Positions 17,056 through 25,160 are shown, counted from the stretch's first letter. The stretch is DNA of 64,000 nt from Hwangdonia seohaensis (GCF_031932625.1 NZ_JAVSCK010000001.1:806001-870000), one strand, 5' to 3'. Numbers and translations: made by a program. Notes: generated from the sequence alone by a model not told the origin.

Positions 17056-17479
17056 AGTTGAAAATTAAAAGGGTATTCCCGTTTTGTTCAACGCGATAAT
17101 TTCTTAAACCACATTGCAGGGTTGAATTTTCTAATGGCTGTCCCGTTACAAAACTATATTTGTTGGCATCAGTACAACCGCAAGTGCCCTCTAAACCAGA
17201 GCCGGAAACTATCGAGCAAGAAGTTGGCGTGTGGTTGGGATCGGCAGCATCCCAAGCTAAAAACCCGGAACCGGCATTGGTAACAATAACTCCGCCATTT
17301 CCCGCATTGGCCACATAAACCGAATTTCCTATCGAATTAAGTTGATTGTATTGCGGTAAATTTAAATTAATCGTCACATTTACGCTTACATCCAATAAAA
17401 ATTTACAGTTTTTATCATCGGAATTTTTACTGCACGCCGTGAAAATTATAAGAATTAAAAGATAGAAATAAGGCTTCAT
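17054..17479 (-). CDS. Flavobacterial lipoprotein, possibly Rieske-like fold
   Basis: The 141-residue protein has a lipoprotein signal (IIFTACSK, Cys16). Within the mature part are SCSIVSG and TCGCTDANKYSF with TGQP after it. The spacing resembles periplasmic Rieske-like lipoproteins of Flavobacteriaceae, but the usual CxH...CxxH iron-sulfur ligands are not there (cysteines without the histidines), so I would not call it an iron-sulfur protein. No function can be assigned. It is convergent with the TonB receptor. Confidence 0.7.
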   Translation of the reverse strand: MKPYFYLLILIIFTACSKNSDDKNCKFLLDVSVNVTINLNLPQYNQLNSIGNSVYVANAGNGGVIVTNAGSGFLAWDAADPNHTPTSCSIVSGSGLEGTCGCTDANKYSFVTGQPLENSTLQCGLRNYRVEQNGNTLLIFN

Positions 17480-17538
17480 GAGGTTTTAAAATTAAATCGC
17501 AATTTACTAACAAAAAGGAAATTGAGACAAATATTTTG

Positions 17539-17578
17539 TATATTTGTTAAGCAATCTCGTGTACGCGGGATTTTTTTT
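17539..17578 (+). promoter_or_regulatory. greA promoter followed by terminator-like hairpin
   Basis: TATATTTG (17539-17546) fits the -7 element, with a start expected near 17551. The transcript would begin with AATCTCG (17553-17559) pairing with CGGGATT (17566-17572), followed by eight T residues (17571-17578). This is a complete intrinsic terminator about 100 bp before greA. The upstream gene is on the other strand, so the hairpin can only act on the greA leader. Confidence 0.6.
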
Positions 17579-17674
17579 ATGTGCTGAACTTGTTTATTCA
17601 TAAAATATCCATTTAAATCAGATATTCATGAATCTTTGGTTTCAGCATCTTTTTATTAAATAAACGATGAAGTT

Positions 17675-18148
17675 ATGAGTAAAGTATCATACTATACACC
17701 AGAAGGGTTAAAAAAATTAAGAGCAGAGTTAAAGCAATTAAAGGATGTGGAACGCGTAAAAGCGTCGAGAGCTATTGCTGAAGCCAGAGATAAAGGCGAT
17801 TTAAGTGAAAACGCCGAATACGATGCCGCCAAAGAGGCGCAAGGGATGTTGGAAATGCGAATTGCAAAATTAGAAGATGCCTTGGCTGGTGCACGCGTTA
17901 TTGACGAATCGCAGTTGGATAACACAAAAATATTGGTGCTGTCGAAAGTTAAAATTAAAAACCAAACCAATGGCATGGAAATGAACTATACCTTGGTTGC
18001 CGATGGCGAAGCAGATTTAGCGGCGGGTAAAATATCGGTAAATTCACCTATCGGAAAAGGCTTGTTGGGCAAATCGGTTGGCGAAGTAGCCGAAATACAA
18101 GTGCCAAATGGCGTAATGAAATTTGATATTATCGAGATTTCCAGATAA
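17675..18148 (+). CDS. greA: Transcription elongation factor GreA
   Basis: A 157-residue GreA with the N-terminal coiled-coil (about residues 8-73). The tip carries the acidic pair in RDKGDLSENAEYDAAKEAQ that reaches into the RNA polymerase active site to stimulate cleavage of backtracked RNA. The C-terminal FKBP-like domain ends VAEIQVPNGVMKFDIIEIS. The length is normal. Its leader contains a promoter and a terminator-like hairpin, suggesting attenuation. A perfect 12-bp terminator hairpin follows before the HIT gene. Confidence 0.96.
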   Translation: MSKVSYYTPEGLKKLRAELKQLKDVERVKASRAIAEARDKGDLSENAEYDAAKEAQGMLEMRIAKLEDALAGARVIDESQLDNTKILVLSKVKIKNQTNGMEMNYTLVADGEADLAAGKISVNSPIGKGLLGKSVGEVAEIQVPNGVMKFDIIEISR

Positions 18149-18201
18149 ATATTTTTTTATTTCCGCGAAAGCGGAAATCTTTTAAATAAGAAAATATATT
18201 G

Positions 18202-18238
18202 AAAAGATTCCTGTTTAAGTTAAGCAGGAATCTTTTAT
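18202..18238 (+). terminator. Terminator between greA and HIT gene
   Basis: A perfect 12-bp stem, AAAAGATTCCTG (18202-18213) and CAGGAATCTTTT (18225-18236). A shorter repeat-type hairpin (TTTCCGC/GCGGAAA) lies just before it at about 18160-18178. Confidence 0.85.
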
Positions 18239-18270
18239 ATTTACATATACTCTCAAAACCCTCAAGATTT

Positions 18271-18660
18271 ATGGCATCAATTTTCACTAAAATAGTAAAT
18301 GGCGAAATCCCTTGTTACAAGGTTGCCGAAACCGATGATTTTCTAGCATTTCTTGATGTAAACCCTAACAGTAAAGGGCATACGCTCTGCATTCCTAAAA
18401 AGGAAGTGGATAAAATTTTCGATTTGGATGACGTCACTTACCATGGTTTGATGGAATTTTCAAGACAAGTGGCCTTGGCCATCAAAATGGCTATTCCGTG
18501 TAAACGTGTCGGTATGAGTGTTATTGGGCTGGAAGTGCCACATGTGCACGTACATTTAATTCCGTTGCATTCTATGGAAGATGCGCGCTTTATTCAAAAA
18601 ACAAAAATGACTGCTGAAGAATTTCAAGCTACGGCCGATGCTATAAAGGCGCATTTATAA
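18271..18660 (+). CDS. HIT family nucleotide hydrolase
   Basis: From the ATG at 18271 the product is about 129 residues: SIFTKIVNGEIPCYKVAE at the start, NSKGHTLCIPKKEV, and the histidine triad HVHVHLIPL near residue 93. HIT proteins hydrolyse nucleotide-phosphate links such as AMP-lysine or dinucleoside polyphosphates. The frame is open for 24 more codons upstream, but those overlap the greA terminator hairpin, so the MASIF start is preferred. It overlaps the convergent gene by 6 bp. Confidence 0.93.
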   Translation: MASIFTKIVNGEIPCYKVAETDDFLAFLDVNPNSKGHTLCIPKKEVDKIFDLDDVTYHGLMEFSRQVALAIKMAIPCKRVGMSVIGLEVPHVHVHLIPLHSMEDARFIQKTKMTAEEFQATADAIKAHL

Positions 18661-19005
18661 TTTGGCATAAAGCACCGTAAATACTATGCCGGCAATAACT
18701 ACGGCTATGAAAAGGATGGCAATCCAAGATAGTTTTTTTAAATAGGTTGATGCTTTTTTAGGTTCGAATGCTCTTTGATGGTATTCAAAAACGCGTTCAA
18801 TGTCATCCGTCCATTGCACAGGATAAATGGTGGAATTACAGGTTTTACAGGCAATACTGTGACTAACATCGGCAGTAATGGATTTGTAAAATTTCGTATC
18901 TAAAAATTTCTGTTTAAAGGTTAATCGTAACCCATCTTTACTAAAACATTCGGGGCAGTTATTATTTAGCGCAACTTCTTTTATGGTTATAAATTTTTCA
19001 GACAT
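18655..19005 (-). CDS. Small zinc-ribbon-like protein with C-terminal membrane anchor
   Basis: The 116-residue product has CPEC near residue 18 and CKTC near residue 53, a pair that could bind one zinc ion, and a single hydrophobic helix at about 93-112 close to the C-terminus. I do not know a named family. It lies 13 bp downstream of the histidine kinase gene on the same strand, so the two are probably cotranscribed, and the protein could work with the kinase at the membrane. Confidence 0.65.
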   Translation of the reverse strand: MSEKFITIKEVALNNNCPECFSKDGLRLTFKQKFLDTKFYKSITADVSHSIACKTCNSTIYPVQWTDDIERVFEYHQRAFEPKKASTYLKKLSWIAILFIAVVIAGIVFTVLYAKL

Positions 19006-19018
19006 AAATCAACAATTT

Positions 19019-20176
19019 TTAAACGGCTCGCATTAAAGCAATTTGTATGGTTGTTCCTTTGTTTATTTCAGATTGCAGCACTTTAATTTGCCCATCGTGA
19101 AAATCTTCTATAATACGTTTTGTAAGCGATAAGCCCAATCCCCAGCCGCGTTTTTTTGAGGTAAATCCGGGTTCGAATATTTTTTTAAACTGACTTTTCG
19201 GGATGCCTTTTCCGGTATCGCTTACACTTACTTTTACGTTGTTTTCAAGCTGAGAGATTTCAACGCTAAGTTTTCCTCTGCCTTTCATGGCATCAATAGC
19301 GTTTTTTACCAGATTTTCAATAACCCAACTGTACAGTTGTTTATTGAGGTTAACCGGGATATCGCCACTTGGGGTTATAATTTCAAAATCGATGAGTTTT
19401 GAGGACCTCGATTTTAAATAATCGTAAGCATCAATGGTTTCTTTTATAATATCGGCAACCTCTAAAGTAGGGATGGAGCCTATTTTGCTAAAACGTTCGG
19501 TAATGGTTTGTAGGCGGTCCACGTCTTTTTCAATTTCAACAATATACTCGGGGTTTACCTGTTCGCTTTTTAAAATCTCCGTCCACCCAATTAAAGAGGA
19601 TAAAGGTGTGCCGATTTGATGCGCCGTTTCCTTTGCCATACCAGACCACAATTTGTTTTGGGTGGCATTTTTATTGCTGCGATAAAAGAAAAATATAACG
19701 GCACCGAACAAAACGACAATTAAAATTAATGCAAACGGATAATAGACAAGTTTGTTTAACAAGGGTGAATTGCCATAATATATCGTGCTTATAATTTTCC
19801 CATCTTGTTTTACTTGAATGGGTGTGTTTTCTTTTTCAAATTTATAAATCAGGCTTTTAACATAAGTTGAATCTACAGCTTTGGTTTCGTCGATGTTGTT
19901 AAAACTCGAAATGTTGCCATCCGAATCAACGAGAATCATCGGTGTTGTTGTGTTGCTCGTAATCACCTTTAACGGCAAATTGCCCATATCAGCATTAAGG
20001 TTGTTCATTTTTTGCAGATCAGTTTGGGCAAACGACCAATTTTCCATTTTCACACGTTCCTCTTCTTTAAAATGCTGAAAAAACTCATAGGTTTTCCATA
20101 AGATAAGCGATACGATTATAAACGATGCGGCTATCATAATCCAACGAAACGTATTTCTGTACTCGGTAAAAATCAT
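19019..20176 (-). CDS. Membrane sensor histidine kinase without neighbouring response regulator
   Basis: The 385-aa protein has a membrane helix at about residues 11-27, a roughly 115-residue extracytoplasmic sensor region, a second helix at about 146-166, and then a kinase core. The phosphorylated His is in MAKETAHQIGTPLSSLIGW. The ATP-binding domain shows NLVKNAIDAM (N box), VSDTGKGIP (G1) and GWGLGLSLTKRI (G2). No receiver-domain gene is adjacent; only a zinc-ribbon-like membrane protein follows. The signal is unknown. Confidence 0.9.
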   Translation of the reverse strand: MIFTEYRNTFRWIMIAASFIIVSLILWKTYEFFQHFKEEERVKMENWSFAQTDLQKMNNLNADMGNLPLKVITSNTTTPMILVDSDGNISSFNNIDETKAVDSTYVKSLIYKFEKENTPIQVKQDGKIISTIYYGNSPLLNKLVYYPFALILIVVLFGAVIFFFYRSNKNATQNKLWSGMAKETAHQIGTPLSSLIGWTEILKSEQVNPEYIVEIEKDVDRLQTITERFSKIGSIPTLEVADIIKETIDAYDYLKSRSSKLIDFEIITPSGDIPVNLNKQLYSWVIENLVKNAIDAMKGRGKLSVEISQLENNVKVSVSDTGKGIPKSQFKKIFEPGFTSKKRGWGLGLSLTKRIIEDFHDGQIKVLQSEINKGTTIQIALMRAV

Positions 20177-20359
20177 TCAAATTTTAATTAATCAGTAATA
20201 TAATGCAAATCTGCTAATATTATTGCGCAAGCTGTTGGTAAATCGGTTTTTAGTTGTTTGCCGGCATTGTTACATTTCCTTGAACGAAAATAATTGTAAA
20301 TTGTTGACAGCGGCAAATTAATGTTGAAAACTAGTTTAAATTATCATGTTTTTTTTGAT

Positions 20360-20367
20360 TAGTTTTG
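20360..20367 (+). promoter_or_regulatory. -7 element upstream of flavin reductase gene
   Basis: TAGTTTTG matches TAnnTTTG. The expected start is near 20372, 15 nt before the ATG. No clear -33 element is seen at the right distance. Confidence 0.4.
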
Positions 20368-20386
20368 TGGAAACTTTAAAAGTTAA

Positions 20387-21256
20387 ATGACGTCGTTTGA
20401 ACCTAAAGACCTTTCAATAGGCAAATTACATAGTTATTTGTTAAGCGCCGTGGCACCGCGACCTATTGCTTTTGCGAGTACTTTAGATGCCGAAGGCAAC
20501 CCAAACTTATCGCCATTTAGTTTTTTTAATGTGTTTAGTGCGAATCCACCCATTCTGATTTTTTCGCCGGCGCGTCGGGTTAGAGATAACACCACCAAAC
20601 ACACCTTGGAAAATGTAGAAGCCCTAAAAGAAGTGGTTATTAACGTGGTGAATTATGATATGGTGCATCAGGCATCGTTGAGTAGTACCGAATATGCCGA
20701 AGGTGTTAACGAGTTTGAAAAAGCGGGTTTAACCATGTTGAAATCCGATATTGTAAAACCGTTTCGTGTGGCCGAATCGCCTGTGCAATTTGAATGTAAG
20801 GTTAACGAGATTGTAAAATTGGGAACCGAAGGTGGCGCAGGCAATTTAATTATTTGCGAAGTTGTAAAACTACATATCGATAATGAGGTTTTAAATGAAG
20901 ATGGCGCCATAAATCAGAAAAAACTGGATTTGGTGGCCCGAGCCGGTGGCAGTTATTATACGCGTGCTAAAAAAGGATTTTTTGAAATTCCAAAACCGCT
21001 ATCAACACTGGGCATTGGCGTAGATAATTTTCCTGATTTTGTAAAAAACAGCATGGTTTTAACAGGAAACGACCTAGGCATGTTGGGCAATATTGAAGCC
21101 TTACCAACCGAAGCCAGCGTTAATGAATTTGTAAAGGATTTGGGTGAGCGTTACCCCAATATAAAAACGGCAACGCACAGGCAAAAACATAAATTGGCAC
21201 GTAATTATTTAAGTTTTGGTGATGTTGAAAGTGCATGGAAAATATTACTGTCTTAA
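20387..21256 (+). CDS. Flavin reductase-like (FMN-binding split-barrel) protein
   Basis: The 289 residues begin with SAVAPRPIAFASTLD and SPFSFFNVFSANPPILIFSP, the FMN-binding split barrel of the flavin-reductase-like family. After about residue 200 a helical extension follows. Family members bind FMN and use NAD(P)H, but many have no assigned substrate. The gene precedes a DUF3127 gene by 52 bp on the same strand and may share its transcript. Confidence 0.85.
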   Translation: MTSFEPKDLSIGKLHSYLLSAVAPRPIAFASTLDAEGNPNLSPFSFFNVFSANPPILIFSPARRVRDNTTKHTLENVEALKEVVINVVNYDMVHQASLSSTEYAEGVNEFEKAGLTMLKSDIVKPFRVAESPVQFECKVNEIVKLGTEGGAGNLIICEVVKLHIDNEVLNEDGAINQKKLDLVARAGGSYYTRAKKGFFEIPKPLSTLGIGVDNFPDFVKNSMVLTGNDLGMLGNIEALPTEASVNEFVKDLGERYPNIKTATHRQKHKLARNYLSFGDVESAWKILLS

Positions 21257-21308
21257 ATTAAAAACCATACTAAAAAGAGAATATTAATAAAGAATAAAAA
21301 TAGATTAA

Positions 21309-21686
21309 ATGGAAGTTCAAGGAAGAATTAAAATGGTAGGAGAAACTCAAACTTTTGGAAACAATGGGTTTAGAAAAAGAGAAATAGTTGTAACTACTGA
21401 AGAGCAATATCCGCAACATATTATGGTGGAGTTTGTACAAGATAAAACAGACTTACTAAACAGCTATCAAGTTGGTCAACAGGTTAAAATAAGCATCAAC
21501 TTACGAGGTAGAGAATGGGTTAATCCACAAGGGGAAACCAAATATTTCAACTCTATTCAAGGCTGGAGAATTGAGGCTTTACAAACTGAAGCTACCGGCG
21601 AAAACTTGCCACCAGTGCCGCCAATGGATGCGTTTGAGCCTGCAGGCGATTTAAAAGAAGACGATCACGACGATTTGCCTTTTTAA
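21309..21686 (+). CDS. DUF3127 OB-fold-like protein
   Basis: The 125-residue protein (MEVQGRIKMVGETQTFGNNG, then KREIVVTTEEQYPQHI and LRGREWVNPQGETKYFNS) matches DUF3127. This family looks like a short single-strand-DNA-binding OB fold. The C-terminal part is Pro-rich and ends in an acidic tail (KEDDHDDLPF), reminiscent of the SSB tail that recruits partner proteins. That likeness is an inference. A terminator follows. Confidence 0.85.
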   Translation: MEVQGRIKMVGETQTFGNNGFRKREIVVTTEEQYPQHIMVEFVQDKTDLLNSYQVGQQVKISINLRGREWVNPQGETKYFNSIQGWRIEALQTEATGENLPPVPPMDAFEPAGDLKEDDHDDLPF

Positions 21687-21698
21687 TAAAACTAGTTT

Positions 21699-21723
21699 GT
21701 CATTCCCGCGAAGGCGGGAATCT
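21699..21723. repeat. Short hairpin repeat (CATTCCC family), best copy
   Basis: CATTCCCGC and GCGGGAAT pair around GAAG, just after the DUF3127 stop. This is the cleanest copy in the window. Confidence 0.75.
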
Positions 21724-21732
21724 TATAAAACC

Positions 21733-21765
21733 AACCTCAATGTTTATTTTAACGTTGAGGTTTTT
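21733..21765 (+). terminator. Terminator of DUF3127 gene
   Basis: AACCTCAA (21733-21740) pairs with TTGAGGTT (21755-21762), followed by T residues. It ends 14 bp before the aat start. Confidence 0.8.
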
Positions 21766-21778
21766 ATATTTACAATAA

Positions 21779-22408
21779 ATGCAACTATTAACCAAAGACA
21801 TATGGTTTCCAAATGCAAATGAAGCCACCGCAGACGGACTGCTCGCCATTGGTGGCGATTTATCGGTCGAGCGCTTGTTGCATGCTTACAAAAACGGTAT
21901 TTTCCCATGGTTTGAAGCCGAAGAACCTATTTTATGGTGGTCGCCGCATCCGCGATTTGTGCTGTTTCCGGAAAAGCTAAAAGTGTCCAAAAGCATGAAA
22001 CAAATAATGCGTCATCGCGATTATACCGTAACCGTTAACAAAGCATTTAAAGCTGTAATTACCGAATGCTCAAAAATAAAGCGCAGCGGACAAGCAGGCA
22101 CTTGGATAACCTATAATATGATTGAAGCCTACGTGAAAATGCACGAATTGGGCTATGCAAAATCCGTTGAGGTTTGGCGAGAAAACACCCTAGTTGCTGG
22201 ATTGTACGGCATCGATTTGGGCAATAATGTATTTTGTGGCGAAAGCATGTTCACCAAGGAAAGCAATGCCAGTAAAGCCGGTTTTATAACCTTTATCCAA
22301 AACACCAATTACAAACTTATAGATTGCCAAGTGTACACCAATCACCTAGAAAGTTTGGGTGCCGAGGAGATTTCCAGGGACTTGTTTTTGGAGTATTTGA
22401 AAGACTAG
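21779..22408 (+). CDS. aat: Leucyl/phenylalanyl-tRNA--protein transferase
   Basis: The 209-residue protein has the family signatures DGLLAIGGDLS, AYKNGIFPWF and ILWWSPHPRFVLFP (about residues 20-65), and later GLYGIDLGNNVFCGESMF. Aat moves Leu or Phe from tRNA to N-terminal Lys/Arg of proteins, marking them for ClpS-ClpAP. The length is normal. Its last 24 bp are part of a direct repeat that reappears at about 24580. Confidence 0.95.
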   Translation: MQLLTKDIWFPNANEATADGLLAIGGDLSVERLLHAYKNGIFPWFEAEEPILWWSPHPRFVLFPEKLKVSKSMKQIMRHRDYTVTVNKAFKAVITECSKIKRSGQAGTWITYNMIEAYVKMHELGYAKSVEVWRENTLVAGLYGIDLGNNVFCGESMFTKESNASKAGFITFIQNTNYKLIDCQVYTNHLESLGAEEISRDLFLEYLKD

Positions 22409-22472
22409 GTCCAGTTGTAACTTGACTTTTCGGGAAAAAATGATAATTTTGTTTAAGGTTGAGTATAAATTA
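22385..22472 (+). repeat. Direct repeat A, containing promoter of the Crp-type gene
   Basis: This 88-bp segment starts in the 3' end of aat and carries CCAGTTG, AACTTGAC and ATAATTTTG. It is repeated with about 75% identity at 24580-24667. Inside it TTG (22422-22424), 19 nt and TAATTTTG (22444-22451) form a full Bacteroidota promoter for the Crp-family gene at 22543. Confidence 0.7.
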
Positions 22473-22542
22473 CTTGTGCTGCCCCGATAGTTTTCGGGAT
22501 TTAGAGCATTACCTGCAATGCAAAAAAAACCAACTTCTGTAA

Positions 22543-23118
22543 ATGAACAAAGATCAACTCTTAAACTATGTACAAAACTTTGTTTCGCTGACTGATGACG
22601 AAGCCATGGAGTTGTGTTCCAGCTTTAAAGAGGTTAAAGTAAAAAAAAGACAATTTATTGTTCAGCCGAATTTTACCGATAGATACAGAAATTTCGTTGT
22701 AAAAGGCGCTTTTAGGGCCTATGCCATATCCGATGAAGGACAAGAACACACACTTCAATTTGCGATTGAAAATTGGTGGGTCTCGGACTTCAATAGTTAC
22801 ATTTACCAACATCCAGCAACACTTTTTATCGTTGCTCTTGAAGACAGTGTTATTCTACAACTGGAATATGAAAAGGAACAAGAGTTAAAAGCATCCAACC
22901 ATAAATTTGAAACCTTTTTTCGAATCATGGCCGAAAAGGGTCTCGCTTTTGAACATAGACGAATATTGTTCAATCTCATACACTCGGCAGAAGCTAGATA
23001 TGAAAACTTTTTGTTGAACTTTCCAAACTTCGTTCAGCGTGTACCTCAATACGCATTGGCTTCCTATTTAGGAATGTCAACAGAGTTCCTGTCAAGAATC
23101 AGAAATAAAAAAACCTAG
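22543..23118 (+). CDS. Crp/Fnr family transcriptional regulator
   Basis: The 191-residue protein has a cyclic-nucleotide-binding-like N-terminal barrel (about 20-115) and a short C-terminal winged helix with VPQYALASYLGMSTEFLSRI (about 166-185). It lacks the FNR iron-sulfur cysteines, and the usual cAMP-binding loop residues are not evident, so the signal is unknown. This matches a group of flavobacterial regulators found next to small stress-related genes. Three short genes follow on the same strand. Confidence 0.88.
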   Translation: MNKDQLLNYVQNFVSLTDDEAMELCSSFKEVKVKKRQFIVQPNFTDRYRNFVVKGAFRAYAISDEGQEHTLQFAIENWWVSDFNSYIYQHPATLFIVALEDSVILQLEYEKEQELKASNHKFETFFRIMAEKGLAFEHRRILFNLIHSAEARYENFLLNFPNFVQRVPQYALASYLGMSTEFLSRIRNKKT

Positions 23119-23230
23119 CAGAAAAGTTGAACTACATCAACAAAATTTCTTGATTTACTTCATTTTTATTGGCTTGCTATTGATAGACATTTGTACTGTC
23201 AATATTGGCAAACAATTTAAATGAACTAAA

Positions 23231-23584
23231 ATGGAACAATCATTAAACGAAATTTTCTCGTCAAAGAATGAGATGGTAAAAAAAGGACAGATTGTCGATG
23301 CTACCGAAAAATACTTTGCTTCAAACGCTAAAACTATAGATTTTGATGGCACGGTAACGAACGGTAAATCTGAAATGCTTACAAAAATGCTGGGTTTTGC
23401 AGGTGCCATAACCAACGTTAACGGAATAACTTTACATCACGCTTCACTCAACGGAAATGTTTCTTTTTCCGAATTTACTTTTGATTTTGATATGAAAGAC
23501 GGAAGTAAAATTCTATGGCACGAAATTATCCGTTCGGTCTGGGAAAACGGAAAAATCATTGAGGAACAATATTTTAAATCTTAA
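23231..23584 (+). CDS. SnoaL/NTF2-like protein
   Basis: The 117-residue protein shows the NTF2-like layout: VDATEKYFASNAKTIDFDG near residue 20, KSEMLTKMLGF, FSEFTFDFDMKDGSKILWHE and VWENGKIIEEQYF at the end. SnoaL-like proteins are small alpha+beta barrels that bind or turn over varied small ligands. It is 112 bp after the Crp gene and 12 bp before a broken membrane gene. Confidence 0.8.
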   Translation: MEQSLNEIFSSKNEMVKKGQIVDATEKYFASNAKTIDFDGTVTNGKSEMLTKMLGFAGAITNVNGITLHHASLNGNVSFSEFTFDFDMKDGSKILWHEIIRSVWENGKIIEEQYFKS

Positions 23585-23596
23585 ACCGAAACCAAT

Positions 23597-23962
23597 ATGA
23601 AATTCGTAACAAAAACAATGCATGCTTATCTGGATTACCCAGTAGCCATTGCGCTAATGGTTTTGCCATTTCTATTTGGGTTGGGAAGCACGCAGCCTTT
23701 GGCATGGCAACTTTCAGTCACCTGAGGAATTGCTGCTTTTATATTAACCTTGCTTACCGACCACCATTTGGGTGTTTACCGTATTATTCCCTACAAAGGG
23801 CATTTAATAGTTGATGGGCTGGTTGGGCTGGTATTCCTCGTAGTGCCTTTTATCTTTTCATTTAAAGGTACCGATGCTTACTATTATTGGATATTGGGCG
23901 CAACAGTTTTAACTGTAGTTGGTTTACACAAACCAGCTGCAACAACGAAGATTAAAAATTAA
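23597..23962 (+). pseudogene. SPW-type small membrane protein interrupted by an in-frame TGA
   Basis: From the ATG at 23597 the frame reads 42 codons (MKFVTKTMHAYLDYPVAIAL and so on), meets TGA at 23723-23725, and continues without shift for 78 more codons (GIAAFILTLLTDHHLGVYRI onwards) to a TAA at 23960-23962. Both halves are alike in composition and together form a four-helix membrane protein of the SPW-repeat type (paired PVAIALMVLPFLFG / LVGLVFLVVPFIFSF blocks). A single base change (for example from TGG) explains the break. It is either a recent pseudogene or a sequencing error. Confidence 0.8.
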
Positions 23963-24002
23963 AAACTTAAATAAAAAATTCACAAATTAAAACACAAAAA
24001 TC

Positions 24003-24461
24003 ATGAAATCATTATCAATAGTATTCGTAACAATGCTGCTTTTTACAACCATAGGTTTTTCACAAAGCAAAGCCAGTCATAATATTGACGACAGTAAAAT
24101 AGCCTTACAAGGTTATAGTCCGGTATCTTATTTAGATTTGGGCATCGCTCAAAAAGGAGTGAAAGAATTTAAGGCAACTTATAGCGGATTGGCCTATTAT
24201 TTTACAAGCGAAGACCAAAAAAAAGCGTTTGAAGCCAACCCAAAAAAGTATTTGCCAGAATATGGTGGTTATTGCGCTTTTGGAATTTCCGTTGGAGCAA
24301 AATTTAGAGTTGACCCAAATAAATTTGTAGTAAAAGACGGAAAATATTATTTGTTCCTTTATGATTTGGAAGTGGATGCACAGCAACTTTGGTTAGATGG
24401 CAATCATAAAGAGCTGGTAGCCAAAGCAGACAACAATTGGACTAAATTAAAAAAAGACTAA
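24003..24461 (+). CDS. YHS domain protein with signal peptide
   Basis: The 152-residue protein has a signal peptide (ending GFSQS, about residue 20) and a YHS-type domain: LQGYSPVSYLD, AYYFTSEDQKKAFEANPKKYLPEYGGYCAFG (about 68-102). YHS domains are small and often associated with metal binding; here the motif has Tyr and Cys but no His at the usual place. It is likely periplasmic. It is the last gene of the Crp-linked group and is followed by a terminator. Confidence 0.88.
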   Translation: MKSLSIVFVTMLLFTTIGFSQSKASHNIDDSKIALQGYSPVSYLDLGIAQKGVKEFKATYSGLAYYFTSEDQKKAFEANPKKYLPEYGGYCAFGISVGAKFRVDPNKFVVKDGKYYLFLYDLEVDAQQLWLDGNHKELVAKADNNWTKLKKD

Positions 24462-24478
24462 TAGGCGACTAATTCTGA

Positions 24479-24515
24479 AAAGGGCATTTGAGAAAGTTTC
24501 AAGTGCCTTTTTTTG
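24479..24515 (+). terminator. Terminator of the YHS gene
   Basis: AAGGGCA near 24480 pairs with TGCCTTT near 24504 (one G-U), with inner TTGA/TCAA, followed by seven T residues. Confidence 0.7.
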
Positions 24516-24579
24516 TTCAAAAAGATTTTAGATGAAAAAAAATTCAGTTAAAAATTTATCTATTTGTTCGGGAATAGTA

Positions 24580-24667
24580 ATGATTTTTGGAGTACCTGAA
24601 GGACTGTTTCCAGTTGAAACTTGACTTTTTCGTGAAAGCGATAATTTTGATTAAGTTTCAATATGAA
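24580..24667 (+). repeat. Direct repeat B: orphan second copy of the promoter repeat
   Basis: This matches 22385-22472, including a decayed copy of the last bases of aat (TTTTTGGAGTACCTGAAGGACT against TTTTTGGAGTATTTGAAAGACT, shown here in two pieces: TTTTTGGAGTA and TGAAGGACT). It keeps a promoter-like TTG (24621-24623), 18 nt, TAATTTTG (24642-24649), but no plus-strand gene follows. A 30-codon frame at 24532-24624 runs into it. The rest of this 335-bp gap is AT-rich without features. Confidence 0.65.
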
Positions 24668-24796
24668 TCACTTATTTCGAACTCGTTTCAGAATTAAAAC
24701 GGATTCATATTCCAAAAAAACATTCCACTTAATTTGAGGATTTAGACAAACTAAGAACAACAAATGATTTTATATTTATCTAAACCCTATAATCAA

Positions 24797-25099
24797 TTAA
24801 AGAGGAGCTTTACAAATATTGGAAAGTTCTTCATTTATTTCAAAAACTTTTCCTTTAATATTTGAGTATCCAAATTTTACCAATCTATCTGTATGCATTT
24901 TAAGATAGTTCTCTGCGTTTTCCCGAGAATCGAACATATAAACACCTCCTGCCATTTCTTCATTCTTATTCTCAGTCCAGAATTTCCAAACAAAACCAGG
25001 TTCATTAACAATACTTTGTGCAAGTTCTTTCATTTGAACTGCCATTTCTTTTCCCCAAACCTCCCTATGAGGAAAATCTACATACATAATTACGGCCAT
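24797..25099 (-). CDS. YdhR-like monooxygenase (ferredoxin-like fold)
   Basis: The 100-residue protein begins with MAVIMYVDFPHREVWG and carries EPGFVWKFWTENKNEEMAGG and YMFDSRENAENYLKMHTDR, the pattern of the YdhR family. Relatives are dimeric cofactor-free oxygenase-like proteins with few tested substrates. It stands alone. An HxlR-type regulator relic sits right upstream in the opposite orientation. Confidence 0.83.
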   Translation of the reverse strand: MAVIMYVDFPHREVWGKEMAVQMKELAQSIVNEPGFVWKFWTENKNEEMAGGVYMFDSRENAENYLKMHTDRLVKFGYSNIKGKVFEINEELSNICKAPL

Positions 25100-25160
25100 A
25101 ATATTTAATTTAAAAATTAGACCGTAAATTTAAGCACATCAGATTATTTTCGCACTATAA

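Noticed and set aside
18199..18270. Upstream extension of the HIT protein
   Set aside because: It starts at TTG and runs through the 12-bp greA terminator stem; the MASIF start fits the family.
23723..23725. TGA as a selenocysteine or recoded codon
   Set aside because: No selenocysteine insertion structure is visible, no known SPW-type selenoprotein exists to my knowledge, and a simple mutation or error explains it.
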